Source of the DNA: Acidovorax sp. T1
GTDB taxonomy: Bacteria > Pseudomonadota > Gammaproteobacteria > Burkholderiales > Burkholderiaceae_C
Direction of reading: 5' to 3'
Length of the DNA stretch: 64,000 nucleotides
Assembly: GCF_002176815.1 (NCBI RefSeq)
Contig: NZ_CP021648.1
Coordinates: forward strand, 62,001 to 126,000
The notes under the pieces: generated by a model
What the model saw: the letters and a program-made list of their open reading frames with translations, nothing else
Told to the model about the DNA's origin: nothing
Database searches by the model: none
Program-made: the position numbers and the translations under genes
Shown here: in pieces, positions 43,955 through 52,304 of the stretch
How positions within the stretch are numbered: position 1 is the stretch's first letter
Layout of the letters: the number at the start of each line of letters is the position of its first letter

Positions 43955-45469
43955 TCAGGTTGTCAGGGTCAGGGCCTGATCTCTCAAAGTGCGTTTGAGG
44001 ACCTTGCCGTTGGTGTTGGTCGGCAACTCGGTCAGGGCAACGATGTGGGAAGGGCGCTTGTAAGGCGCCAGCAGGTCGCGCAGGTGCGCCTGCACGGCAT
44101 CCGCATCCAGTGCGGCGCCGGGGCGCAGTTCGACAAAGGCCACGATTTCCTCGTTGCCGTCGTCCACGGTGCGGCCCACCACGGCTGAGCGCTGGACGCT
44201 CGGATGGGTGTTGAGCGCCGTCTCCACCTCGGCCGGATACACGTTGAAGCCCGAGCGGATGATCATTTCCTTCAGGCGACCCACGACGAACAGCGCGCCG
44301 TCGGCATGCATCTCGCCCAGGTCGCCGCTGGCGTACCAGCCGCCTGCGCGCATCACGGCGTTTGTCGCCGCCGGGTCGCGAAAGTAGCCGGGCATCAGGC
44401 CCCGGCCGCGGATCCACAGCTCGCCGCGCTCACCCAGCGGCAGCGGCTGGCCCGTGGCGGGGTCGGTGACCTGCACCTCGGCCTCGGCCACCGCGTAGCC
44501 GGCGCTGGTGTCCGGGCGCTGCTCGCCCAGGCGCGTCAGGTGCACCGAGCCCGCATATTCCGACAGGCCGTAGCCGTGGTGCAGCGTTTGGCCGAAGGCC
44601 GCCTCCACGCGTTGTTTCAACGCCAGATCCAGGGGGCCAGCGCCGGTGTAGAGATAACGCAGCGCCGGAGCATCGGGCCGCTGGATGCCGCGCTCCTGCA
44701 GATGGGCCAGCAGGCGCGAGAACAGCGCGGGCGGGCCCTGCAGCTGCGACACGCCATGGCGAGCCAGCGCATCGAGCAGGTCGTCAGGGTCGAATTGCGG
44801 ACGCATGACGAGCTGGGCACCGGCCAGCAGCGAGCTGATCAGCACCGTGCCCAGCCCGAAGATGTGGGTCATGGGCACGAAGGCGTAGCTGCGGTCCTGC
44901 GGGCCCAGCGCGCGCGAGGCGCCGGACACGCGCGCAAAGTGGATCAGCGCGTCGTGCGTGAGCATCACGCCCTTGGGCAGGCCCGTGGTGCCGGAGGTGA
45001 AGATGAGCGCCGCCACCGCGTCGCGCAGCGCGCCCGCCTCGGGCTGCGCATCCGGCCGCACGGGGCTGTGCTGCATGCCGGGCAGGGCCGAGTCCACCGC
45101 TGCGAAGCGCTGTGCATGCGCGGCGGCGCTGCGGGACGCCGCGGCCGTGAAAAACACCACGCGCGCATCGGCCTTGGTGACGAAGCTGTCGATCTCGGCG
45201 GGCGCCATGCGCGCATTCACGCCGCACGACCAGGCGCCCACGCGGCTGCAGGCCAGGATCAGCGCGGCGTGCTCGGGGCAGTTCTCGGCCACGACCAGCA
45301 CGCGATCGCCAGGGCGCACGTCCAGCGCACGCAGCTCGGCCTCGGCCGTGTCGGTGAGTGCGCCCAGGTCGGCAAAGCGCAGGCTGCGGCCATCGGGCAG
45401 GTGAATGAATGGCCGCTGCGGTGCCTCGGCCAGCCAGCGGTCGAGCAGGTGGTGGATGCGTTCGGTCAT
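43955..45469 (-). CDS. AMP-forming acyl-CoA ligase
   Basis: 504 residues. ANL superfamily: P-loop IFTSGTTGLPKGVMLTH, YGLSEYAGSVHL, ASGDLGEMHADG, hinge GRLKEMIIRSGFNVYPAEVE, and the C-terminal catalytic lysine in TNTNGKVLKRTLRD. Activates a carboxylic acid with ATP and CoA. Flanked by two Bug-protein genes 10 and 17 bases away, so the ligands bound outside are probably its substrates. Confidence 0.93.
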   Translation of the reverse strand: MTERIHHLLDRWLAEAPQRPFIHLPDGRSLRFADLGALTDTAEAELRALDVRPGDRVLVVAENCPEHAALILACSRVGAWSCGVNARMAPAEIDSFVTKADARVVFFTAAASRSAAAHAQRFAAVDSALPGMQHSPVRPDAQPEAGALRDAVAALIFTSGTTGLPKGVMLTHDALIHFARVSGASRALGPQDRSYAFVPMTHIFGLGTVLISSLLAGAQLVMRPQFDPDDLLDALARHGVSQLQGPPALFSRLLAHLQERGIQRPDAPALRYLYTGAGPLDLALKQRVEAAFGQTLHHGYGLSEYAGSVHLTRLGEQRPDTSAGYAVAEAEVQVTDPATGQPLPLGERGELWIRGRGLMPGYFRDPAATNAVMRAGGWYASGDLGEMHADGALFVVGRLKEMIIRSGFNVYPAEVETALNTHPSVQRSAVVGRTVDDGNEEIVAFVELRPGAALDADAVQAHLRDLLAPYKRPSHIVALTELPTNTNGKVLKRTLRDQALTLTT

Positions 45470-45479
45470 GGAGCCGGAC

Positions 45480-46457
45480 TCAATCCACCACGATGCCCTG
45501 GGTCACCGTGGCCCACATGGCGCGCTCCTTGGTGGCGCGATCGGCCAGTTTCTGGGGGCTTCCCGTCCATTCGTCGTAGCCCAGTTCCTTGTAGCGCTTG
45601 TTCAGATCCGGCTGGGCCAGGGCCGCATTGACGGCCTTGTTGAGCTTGGCCACCAGTTCGGGCGCCATGCCCTTGGGACCATAGATGCCGTACCAGCCGC
45701 CCACGTCAAAGCCCTTGAGGCCCTCGATGCCCGACTCGGCGAAGGTGGGCACGTCGGGCAGCGAGGCATTGCGCTGCGGCGAAGTGACGGCAAGAGCACG
45801 CACCTTGCCGCTGTGGATGTAGGCGCTGGCTGTGCTGATGATGTCCAGCATCATGTTCAGCTGCCCGCCAATCACGTCGGTCATCGCCGGGGCGTTGCCC
45901 TTGTAGGGGATGTGGTTCAGATCGATGCCGCTGCGCTTGGCGAACAGCAGCGCGCCCAGGTGGTTGGAGCCGCCCACGCCGGCCGAGCCGTAGGCCAGCT
46001 TGCCGGGGTTGGCCTTGGCATGGGCCACGAGTTCACGCACGTTCTTGTAGGGCTCGTTGTTGTTGACGACCAGCACGTTGTAGTAGCTCAGGATGGGCGC
46101 CACCGGCGCCAGGTCCTTGGCCGGGTCGAACGGCATCTTGGTCATCACGTTGGGGCTGATGGTGATGGTGGGGCTGGCGGCAAACCACAGCGTGAGGCCA
46201 TCGGGCTTGGCGCGCACCACCTCGCTGCCGGCGATGGTGGCGTTGGCGCCGGTCTTGTTTTCCACCATGACCGGCACGCCCAGCTCCTTGGACAGCGCCT
46301 GACCAAACAGACGCGCACCCTGGTCCACCGGGCCGCCCGCGGCATAGCCCACGATGAGGCGCACGGGCTGGCCCTCCTGCGCGGCGGCAGGCATGGCAAG
46401 GGCAAAGGGCGCCAACGCCAGGGCGGCCAGGGCGCGGCGGCGGGGGGATGCGGTCAT
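45480..46457 (-). CDS. Bug/TctC-family periplasmic binding protein
   Basis: 325 residues from ATG 46457 with AGGAGACA upstream. Signal peptide RRRALAALALAPFALAMPAAAQ. Bug motifs VRLIVGYAAGGPVDQGAR, SYYNVLVVNN, HIPYKGNAPAMTDVIGGQLN. First gene of a seven-gene operon with the CoA ligase (10-base gap), second Bug, zinc-ribbon, thiolase-like, dehydrogenase and thioesterase genes. Confidence 0.93.
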   Translation of the reverse strand: MTASPRRRALAALALAPFALAMPAAAQEGQPVRLIVGYAAGGPVDQGARLFGQALSKELGVPVMVENKTGANATIAGSEVVRAKPDGLTLWFAASPTITISPNVMTKMPFDPAKDLAPVAPILSYYNVLVVNNNEPYKNVRELVAHAKANPGKLAYGSAGVGGSNHLGALLFAKRSGIDLNHIPYKGNAPAMTDVIGGQLNMMLDIISTASAYIHSGKVRALAVTSPQRNASLPDVPTFAESGIEGLKGFDVGGWYGIYGPKGMAPELVAKLNKAVNAALAQPDLNKRYKELGYDEWTGSPQKLADRATKERAMWATVTQGIVVD

Positions 46458-46678
46458 GGGAATGTCTCCTGTCAGTCTGGGGTGAGCGGGGCTGCATTGA
46501 GCGCGCAAAAATGGGCGCGCAAAAAGCCCCGGCGGGACGGCCACGCGCCCATGGGCGGAGCGTGAGCAACGGCCGCGATGGTGCGTCCCGGCAGGCGCGG
46601 TGTGAATCTGCTTTTGCCGAAGCCGGGGTTCAGGCCTGCTTTGAGAGGGTTTTCCCGCAGGCCGTGCAGCGGGCGGGC

Positions 46679-47887
46679 CTACACCCGTTCAAACACCGCC
46701 GCAATGCCCTGGCCACCGCCAATGCACATGGTTTCCAGCCCGTAGCGCCCCTTGCGGCGCTGCAATTCATGCAGCAGCGTGGCCAGAATGCGCACGCCGG
46801 TGGCGCCAATGGGGTGGCCCAGCGAGATGCCCGAGCCGTTGACGTTGAGCTTGTGCGCGATGGCGTCCTGGTCCTGCCATTCCCAGCCCTTGAGCACGGA
46901 CAGCACTTGGCAGGCGAAAGCTTCGTTGAGCTCCACCAGGTCCATGTCGTCGATCTTCAGGCCCAGGCGCGCCAGCAGCTTTTGCGTGGCCGGCACCGGG
47001 CCGATGCCCATGTGCGAGGGCTCGCAGCCCGCCGCGGCCCAGCCCACCAGCGTGGCCATGGGGGTCAGGCCCAGCTCGGCCAGCTTGTCCTCGGCCACGA
47101 TCAGGCAGGCGGCGCTGGCATCGTTTTGCTGGCTCGCGTTGCCGGCTGTCACGGTGCCGTTGGGCATCAGCACGCGCAGCTTGGCCAGGCTCTCGGCCGT
47201 GACATCAGCGCGAAAGCCTTCGTCCTTGCTGAAAACAACCGGGTCGCCCTTGCGCTGGGGTACCTGCACGGGGACGATTTCATCATTGAAGCGCCCGGCG
47301 GCCCAGGCGGCCGCCGTGCGCTGGTGGCTGCGCACGGCGTAGGCGTCGGCCTCTTCGCGGGTGATGCCGTAGTCGCGCGCCAGGTTTTCGGCGGTCTCGA
47401 TCATTCCCGAGATCTTGCCGAAACGTTCCACCGGCTGCGAGCGCTCGCGGCCGCGCTCCAGTCGGTCAAAAAAGCGCACATTGCCCGAGCGCGCGCCCCA
47501 GCGCATGTCGGTGCTGTAGTACTCGATGTTGCTCATGCTTTCCACGCCGCCGGCAATCACCACGTCGGCGGCGCCGCTTTGCACCATCATCGCGGCCGTG
47601 ACGATGGCCTGCAGGCCGCCGCCGCAGCGCCGGTCCAGCTGCATGCCCGGCACCGACACCGGCAGCCCTGCCTGCAGCGCGGCCCAGCGGCCCACGCAAG
47701 GCACTTCGCTGTTGGCATAGGACTGGGCCATGACCACGTCGTCGATGCGCGCGGGGTCGATGCCGCTGCGCTCGACCACGGCGCGCACCGTGGTGGCTGC
47801 CAGCTCTTCAACAGGTACGGGCCGCAGGCTGCCGCCGAAGGTGCCGACGGGGGTACGAACAGGGGTGACGATGGCGGCTCTGCGCAT
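46679..47887 (-). CDS. Acetyl-CoA acyltransferase (thiolase)
   Basis: 402 residues from ATG 47887, preceded by AAGGAG. Nucleophilic cysteine in LDRRCGGGLQA (usual motif C-G-S-G; here the Ser is Gly), the LGHPIGATG histidine and the second cysteine CIGGGQG. Ends beta-oxidation by releasing acetyl-CoA or propionyl-CoA. Follows the acetyl-CoA hydrolase-type gene on the same strand. Confidence 0.94.
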   Translation of the reverse strand: MRRAAIVTPVRTPVGTFGGSLRPVPVEELAATTVRAVVERSGIDPARIDDVVMAQSYANSEVPCVGRWAALQAGLPVSVPGMQLDRRCGGGLQAIVTAAMMVQSGAADVVIAGGVESMSNIEYYSTDMRWGARSGNVRFFDRLERGRERSQPVERFGKISGMIETAENLARDYGITREEADAYAVRSHQRTAAAWAAGRFNDEIVPVQVPQRKGDPVVFSKDEGFRADVTAESLAKLRVLMPNGTVTAGNASQQNDASAACLIVAEDKLAELGLTPMATLVGWAAAGCEPSHMGIGPVPATQKLLARLGLKIDDMDLVELNEAFACQVLSVLKGWEWQDQDAIAHKLNVNGSGISLGHPIGATGVRILATLLHELQRRKGRYGLETMCIGGGQGIAAVFERV

Positions 47888-47910
47888 GGTGGGTCTCCTT
47901 GAAATATGAA

Positions 47911-47966
47911 TAAAAATGGTCACTGGTGCTTATCAGATAAGCGCCATTAGCTATCAATTTTGATTA
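47911..47966 (-). repeat. R1 intergenic repeat
   Basis: Minus strand: ATCAAAATTGATAGCTAATG, GCGCTTATCTGATAAGC, ACCAGTGACC, TTTTTA. Fills the gap between the CoA-transferase-like and thiolase genes. Confidence 0.7.
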
Positions 47967-49237
47967 AACGCTGCACCGCAATGGCGCAGTGTTTCGTGGG
48001 CCTGGCGCTCCAGGTCCTCGCGGTGTTCGGGGGCGGCAATGTCGATGAGGCGACGCACCCGGCGCGACAGCGTCTGGCCGCGCAGGTCGGCCACGCCATG
48101 CTCGGTGACGATCAGGCCGGCGTCGCTGCGCGGCGTGCTCACCGGGCCCGACAGCCGGGCCACGATGCGGGTCTTGCCCTTGGCCGTGGCGGGCAGCGCC
48201 ACGATGGGCAGGCCGCCGTGGCTGCGCGCCGCGCCGCGCAAAAAGTCCACCGCGCCGCCCACGGCACCCACGTACACGCCGGCGGCCACTTCGGCGTTGA
48301 TCTGGCCGGTCAGGTCCACCTCGATGGCCGCGTTGATGGCGGCCAGCTTGTGGCTGGCGGCCAGCACCTCGGGGTCGTGCGTGTAGTCGGTGCCGCGCAA
48401 TGCCAATTGGGGGTTGCGGTGCGCCCAGCGGCGCAGCTTTTCGCTGCCCATCAGGATGCCGCCAATGCCCACGCCGGTGTCCACGCTTTTGCGCGCGTTG
48501 GTCAGCACGCCGGCCTCGGCCAGGGCGGCAATGCCGTCGCCCACCGCGCCGCTGTGCAGGCCCAGGTCGCGGTGCTTGTGCAGCGCGGCCAGCACCGCCT
48601 CGGGCAGGTTGCCAATGCCCAGCTGCAGCGTGGCGCCGTCCTCGATCAACCCGGCGACATGGCGCGCAATGGCCTGCTCTACCGGGCCGGGAGCGGCGCG
48701 GCTTTGTTCCAGCGGCGGGTGCTCGGCGTCGATGAGCAGCGCGAAGTCGCCCGCCTGCAGGTGCACGCTGCCATGCGTCCAGGGGATGGCGGGGTTGACC
48801 TCGCCGATCACCACGCGTGCCTGCTCCAGCGCGGCGGGCAGGTATTCCTGCGCCAGGCCCAGGCTGTAGCGGCCCTCCTCGTCGGGCGGCGAGACCTCCA
48901 GCAGCACCACGTCAACGGGCAGCACGCCGGCGCGGATCAGGCCGGGCAGGTGCGAGTAATGGCTGGGCAGGATGTCGAGCACGCCGGCTTCGGCCAGGCG
49001 GCGGTGCGGCCCGCCCGCGGCGTAGCCAAAAAAATCGATAGCGTCGGCCTGCTCGGGCTGCAGCGTGTCTGATGCGCCAATGCCCACGAACACCCGCAGC
49101 CGCCCGCCCTGCGCCAGCGCATGGCGGTGCGCCACCAGCGCCCGCGTGAGCGTCAGCGGCTCGGCCGTGGCCTGGCCCCACCACAGGGTGTCGCCGGGGC
49201 GGATCAGGGCCTGTAGCCGCTCTGCCAATAAGCTCAT
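47954..49237 (-). CDS. Acetyl-CoA hydrolase/CoA-transferase family protein
   Basis: 427 residues from ATG 49237. Family I-like CoA-transferase fold (GDTLWWGQATAEPLTLTRAL, GIGNLPEAVLAAL, TEHGVADLRGQTLSRR). At the place where 4-hydroxybutyrate CoA-transferases have their catalytic Glu (HTE..SDG), it reads HSGAVGDG, as in several annotated acetyl-CoA hydrolases, so hydrolase or altered transferase chemistry is possible. Member of the beta-oxidation set. Its 3' end overlaps an R1 repeat. Confidence 0.88.
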   Translation of the reverse strand: MSLLAERLQALIRPGDTLWWGQATAEPLTLTRALVAHRHALAQGGRLRVFVGIGASDTLQPEQADAIDFFGYAAGGPHRRLAEAGVLDILPSHYSHLPGLIRAGVLPVDVVLLEVSPPDEEGRYSLGLAQEYLPAALEQARVVIGEVNPAIPWTHGSVHLQAGDFALLIDAEHPPLEQSRAAPGPVEQAIARHVAGLIEDGATLQLGIGNLPEAVLAALHKHRDLGLHSGAVGDGIAALAEAGVLTNARKSVDTGVGIGGILMGSEKLRRWAHRNPQLALRGTDYTHDPEVLAASHKLAAINAAIEVDLTGQINAEVAAGVYVGAVGGAVDFLRGAARSHGGLPIVALPATAKGKTRIVARLSGPVSTPRSDAGLIVTEHGVADLRGQTLSRRVRRLIDIAAPEHREDLERQAHETLRHCGAAFNQN

Positions 49238-49246
49238 GTCAATACT

Positions 49247-49405
49247 CCACGGCGTTGCGCGCCGCCAGCATCCGCTGAAACTGGCGCAACCCAGGCGGGG
49301 GCCGCCGTGCAAGGGCCGCCCCGCCGCACGGGCGGCGTCCCCCTTCCCGTAGCGCGCAGCGATGCGAGAGAAGGGGGAAGGCGCGCAGCGCCTCAGGGGG
49401 ATGTC
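49247..49405 (-). repeat. R2 intergenic repeat (about 150 bases)
   Basis: Minus strand begins at the enoyl-CoA hydratase stop: CCCCCTGAGGCGCTGCGCGCC, TTCCCCCTTCTCTCGC, a GAAGGGGGACGCCGCC arm, GGGGCGGCCCTTG, and a GGGTTGCGCCAGTTTCA end. It matches the element at 54444-54598 block for block. It can form a strong GGGGA/TCCCC hairpin within the operon. Confidence 0.7.
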
Positions 49406-50200
49406 TCATAGTTTTTCCCAGTCGAAGCGCAGCGGCTCTTTGTTTTTGAAGCGCTGCACCGCGTCCTGGTGGTAGGCCGAGCCGCGGCACATGGCCTGGG
49501 CGTAGGACTCCAGCTCGGCGATGGTGCGCGCGTCGCTTTCGAAGGACTGGTTCATGATGGTCTTGGCCATGCCGATGGCGGCCGTGGACGCCTCGCCAAA
49601 GCGCCGCGCCAGCGCCCGCGCGGCATCAAGCAGCTCGGCCCCGTCTTCGACGATGTCGAAGACCATGCCGAGCTGCTGGGCCTCTTGGGCATCCACCGTG
49701 CGCGCGGTGAAGACCAGCTCCTTGGCCTTTTGCTGGCCCACGATGCGCGGCAGCAGGTGCAGGGCGCCCAGATCGGGCACCAGGCCGATGCGTCCGAACA
49801 CCGCACAGAACTCGGCGCGGCGCGTGGCCAGCACAAAGTCTGCCGCCAGCGCCAGGCTCAGGCCGGCGCCAAACGCCGGGCCGTCCACGGCGGCGATGAC
49901 GGGCTTTTCCAGGTTCACGAGCTCAGGGAACCACTGGTGCAGCTCGCGCATGCCGGTGCGGAAAGTGAGGCCGGTGCGGCTGGTGTCGAGCATGGCCGAG
50001 ATGTCGCCGCCCGAGCAAAAGGCGCCGCCCGCGCCGGTCAGGATGACGGCATGCACCTGCGCGTCGTCACGCATCTGCGCAATGGCGGCGGCCAGGGCTG
50101 GGCGCATGTCCATGCTGAGCGCGTTGCGCGCCTCGGGGCGGTTCAGGGTGATGGTGCCGATGCCGTCCAGCACCGAGGTCAACACGGGGGATGCGCTCAT
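49406..50200 (-). CDS. Enoyl-CoA hydratase/isomerase
   Basis: 264 residues. Crotonase fold: LNRPEARNALSMDM, AFCSGGDISAM oxyanion loop, AAVDGPAFGAGLSLALAADF, and FGRIGLVPDLGALHLLPRIVG. In the catalytic region the second acid is Asp (VPDLG) rather than Glu (PEGG), as in some isomerase-like crotonases. Third in the minus-strand set SDR - MaoC - hydratase - transferase - thiolase. Confidence 0.92.
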   Translation of the reverse strand: MSASPVLTSVLDGIGTITLNRPEARNALSMDMRPALAAAIAQMRDDAQVHAVILTGAGGAFCSGGDISAMLDTSRTGLTFRTGMRELHQWFPELVNLEKPVIAAVDGPAFGAGLSLALAADFVLATRRAEFCAVFGRIGLVPDLGALHLLPRIVGQQKAKELVFTARTVDAQEAQQLGMVFDIVEDGAELLDAARALARRFGEASTAAIGMAKTIMNQSFESDARTIAELESYAQAMCRGSAYHQDAVQRFKNKEPLRFDWEKL

Positions 50201-50226
50201 GGCGTTCTCCTGGGATTGTTATGGAT

Positions 50227-50280
50227 GAAAATGGGCCGCAGCGCTTTCACAGCAAGCGCTGCTAGCTCACTTTTTGATAG
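50227..50280 (-). repeat. R1 intergenic repeat
   Basis: Minus strand: CTATCAAAAAGTGAGCTAGC, AGCGCTTGCTGTGAAAGCGCT, GCGGCCCATTTT. Lies between the MaoC and hydratase genes of one operon. Confidence 0.7.
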
Positions 50281-50281
50281 T

Positions 50282-51175
50282 TCAGGACAATTCGGCAAAC
50301 CCGTGGCTCAGCACCACCTTGTCGCGCTCTGCCACGCGGGCGCGCAACTGGAATTGCCCTGCTTGACCGGGCACGCGCCAGATCTCGGTCACCAGGGTCT
50401 CGCCCGGGTACACCGGTGCGGCGAAGCGAATGTCCAGCGCCTTCAGGCGCGCGGGGTCGCCCCCGCCACACTGGCGCAGCACCGCGCGGGCCACCAGGCC
50501 GTAGCTGGCCAGGCCGTGCAGGATGGGGCGCTCAAAGCCCGCCTTGGTGGCCACGGCCGGGTCGGCGTGCAGCGGGTTGAAATCGCCCATCAGGCGGTAC
50601 AGCAGCGCCGCTTCTGGGCGGGTGGGCTGGGTGTCGGTGAAGTCGGGCGCGCGGTCCTCGGGCGTGGGCTGCAGCGCGGGCAGCGGCGCGTCGCTGGGCT
50701 GGCCGCCACCTTGCTGGCTGTAGCCGCCGTCGCCGCGCAAGAAGGTCGCCTGCTGCACAGTGGCCAGCAGTTCGCCGGCGGCGGATTCGAGGCGCCGCTC
50801 GGTGATCATGATGGCGCCCTTGCCCTCCCCCTTGTCGGTCAGGTGCGTGATGCGGTTGTGGCCCACGACGTCGCCGCTGGCAGGCAGCGCTTGGTGCCAG
50901 CGCACGCGCTGCTCGCCGTGCAGCAGTTTCACCCAGTCGATGCCGGTGTCGGGCTCGCGCGCCCAGAAGCCGGGGTAGCCCAGCACCACGGCCTGCGTGG
51001 GCAGGGCGCGCAGGCCGCCCTCCAGGCCCTCATAGACGAAGGGCAGGGCGGCGGCGTCCAGCGGGTCGTTGCCCAGTCCGAGGCTGAGCGCATAGAGCAT
51101 GGTGTCGCGCTCGGTGTACGACTGGCGGACCACGCCAAAGTCGCGCGCCTTCAGGTGGTGGTAGTTGATGGGCAT
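50282..51175 (-). CDS. MaoC-family 2-enoyl-CoA hydratase (MFE-2 type)
   Basis: 297 residues, double hotdog. The C-terminal hydratase-2 motif is GDFNPLHADPAVATKAGFERPILHG, with Asp and His expected for catalysis; the N-terminal half is the inactive copy. Together with the SDR 16 bases upstream it matches the hydratase and dehydrogenase parts of eukaryotic multifunctional enzyme 2, which handles branched and steroid side-chain acyl-CoAs. Confidence 0.93.
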   Translation of the reverse strand: MPINYHHLKARDFGVVRQSYTERDTMLYALSLGLGNDPLDAAALPFVYEGLEGGLRALPTQAVVLGYPGFWAREPDTGIDWVKLLHGEQRVRWHQALPASGDVVGHNRITHLTDKGEGKGAIMITERRLESAAGELLATVQQATFLRGDGGYSQQGGGQPSDAPLPALQPTPEDRAPDFTDTQPTRPEAALLYRLMGDFNPLHADPAVATKAGFERPILHGLASYGLVARAVLRQCGGGDPARLKALDIRFAAPVYPGETLVTEIWRVPGQAGQFQLRARVAERDKVVLSHGFAELS

Positions 51176-51191
51176 GGAGCCGCTCCCGGGG

Positions 51192-52109
51192 TCAGACTGG
51201 ATCCCAGCTGAACACGTCGGCCGAGCGGTCCATGGGAACGAACGAGGCCTTGAGCGCGGGCATGCCGTGCTCGGCGATGAACTCGGGCGTCCAGCCCTCG
51301 CTGCGGTGCACCGAGCGCAGAGGGCGTGGCTGGCTCATCAAAAAGATTTCGTTGTTGCGCACGGCAAACACCTGGGCGTTCACGTCCTTGGCCTGGTCGG
51401 ACAGCAGGTACACGGCCAGCGGCGCGATCTTGTTGGGCGTCATCTGCTGGATCTTGGCCACGCGCGCCTGCTGCTCGGGCGTGTCGGTGGGGATGGAGCC
51501 GATCATGCGGCTCCAGGCAAACGGCGCGATGCAGTTGGAGCGCACGTTGAACTTTTGCATGTCCAGCGCAATGCTCTTGGACAGGGCCGTCAGGCCCAGC
51601 TTGGCGGCGCTGTAATTGGCTTGGCCCAGGTTGCCGATCAGGCCCGAGGTGGAAGTCATGTGCACGAAGGCACCGCTTTCCTGTTCCTTGAAATGGTTGG
51701 CGGCGGCGCGCGCCATGAAATAGCTGCCATACAGGTGCACTTTGATGACGGCGTCCCACTCGTCCAGGCTCATCTTGTGAAAGAACCGGTCGCGCAGGAT
51801 GCCCGCGTTGTTGACCACGCCGTCGATGCGGCCGAAGTGGTCCAGCGCGCACTGGATGATGCGGCCCGCTGCGGTGGCCTCGGCCACGCTGTCGGTGTTG
51901 GCCACGGCCTGGCCGCCGGCGGCCTTGATCTCGTCCACCACTTTTTGCGCGGGGCCGGCGTCGGTGCCCTCGCCCGTGGTGGAGGTGCCGATGTCATTCA
52001 CCACCACCTTGGCGCCCGCCGCCGCCAGGGCCAGCGCCATGTCGCGCCCGATGCCGCCGCCAGCCCCCGTGACCACCACTACCTTGTCCTGCACCATCTT
52101 TTGCGTCAT
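51192..52109 (-). CDS. Short-chain 3-hydroxyacyl-CoA dehydrogenase (MFE-2 type SDR)
   Basis: 305 residues. TGAGGGIG cofactor motif, NNAGILRDRFFHKM, Ser and YSAAK catalytic residues, as in the N-terminal dehydrogenase domain of multifunctional enzyme 2 (FHKMSLDEWDAVIKVHLYGSY is characteristic). NAD-dependent oxidation of 3-hydroxyacyl-CoA. First gene of the minus-strand beta-oxidation set; divergent from the MaoC-like gene at 52305. Confidence 0.94.
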   Translation of the reverse strand: MTQKMVQDKVVVVTGAGGGIGRDMALALAAAGAKVVVNDIGTSTTGEGTDAGPAQKVVDEIKAAGGQAVANTDSVAEATAAGRIIQCALDHFGRIDGVVNNAGILRDRFFHKMSLDEWDAVIKVHLYGSYFMARAAANHFKEQESGAFVHMTSTSGLIGNLGQANYSAAKLGLTALSKSIALDMQKFNVRSNCIAPFAWSRMIGSIPTDTPEQQARVAKIQQMTPNKIAPLAVYLLSDQAKDVNAQVFAVRNNEIFLMSQPRPLRSVHRSEGWTPEFIAEHGMPALKASFVPMDRSADVFSWDPV

Positions 52110-52198
52110 GTTTGTCGTCCTTCGTTAGCGATATGGAAATCAATGGCCGCGAGCATGAACGCAAGGGCCCCGGTGCGCTATTCGGCAATCAAGAGGAC

Positions 52199-52268
52199 AG
52201 GCTTTTGCCGCATGAAAGCAGGCCTTTGGCGCATCGGGGCTTCATGGCTGCCAAAGACATGCTTTCAT
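52199..52268. promoter_or_regulatory. Operator-like repeats between the two divergent catabolic operons
   Basis: Two direct repeats, AGGCTTTTGCCGCAT (52199-52213) and AGGCCTTTGGCGCAT (52220-52234), 13 of 15 identical and 21 bases apart, i.e. two helical turns. An inverted pair ATGAAAGC (52212-52219) and GCTTTCAT (52261-52268) overlaps them. The 195-base region separates the SDR start (52109) from the MaoC-like start (52305). Confidence 0.5.
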
Positions 52269-52304
52269 AAACGTGGATTGCGCGGGCGCGGGCCTGCCGC
52301 GACG

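Noticed and set aside
42960..44417. 485-residue version of the Bug protein
   Set aside because: The first 160 residues are antisense-type Arg/Gly-rich sequence inside the ligase gene; AGGAGA and signal peptide support 43937.
51165..52304. N-terminal extension of the MaoC-like gene through the SDR region
   Set aside because: It is antisense to the SDR coding sequence and lacks any domain; true start at 52305 or 52314.
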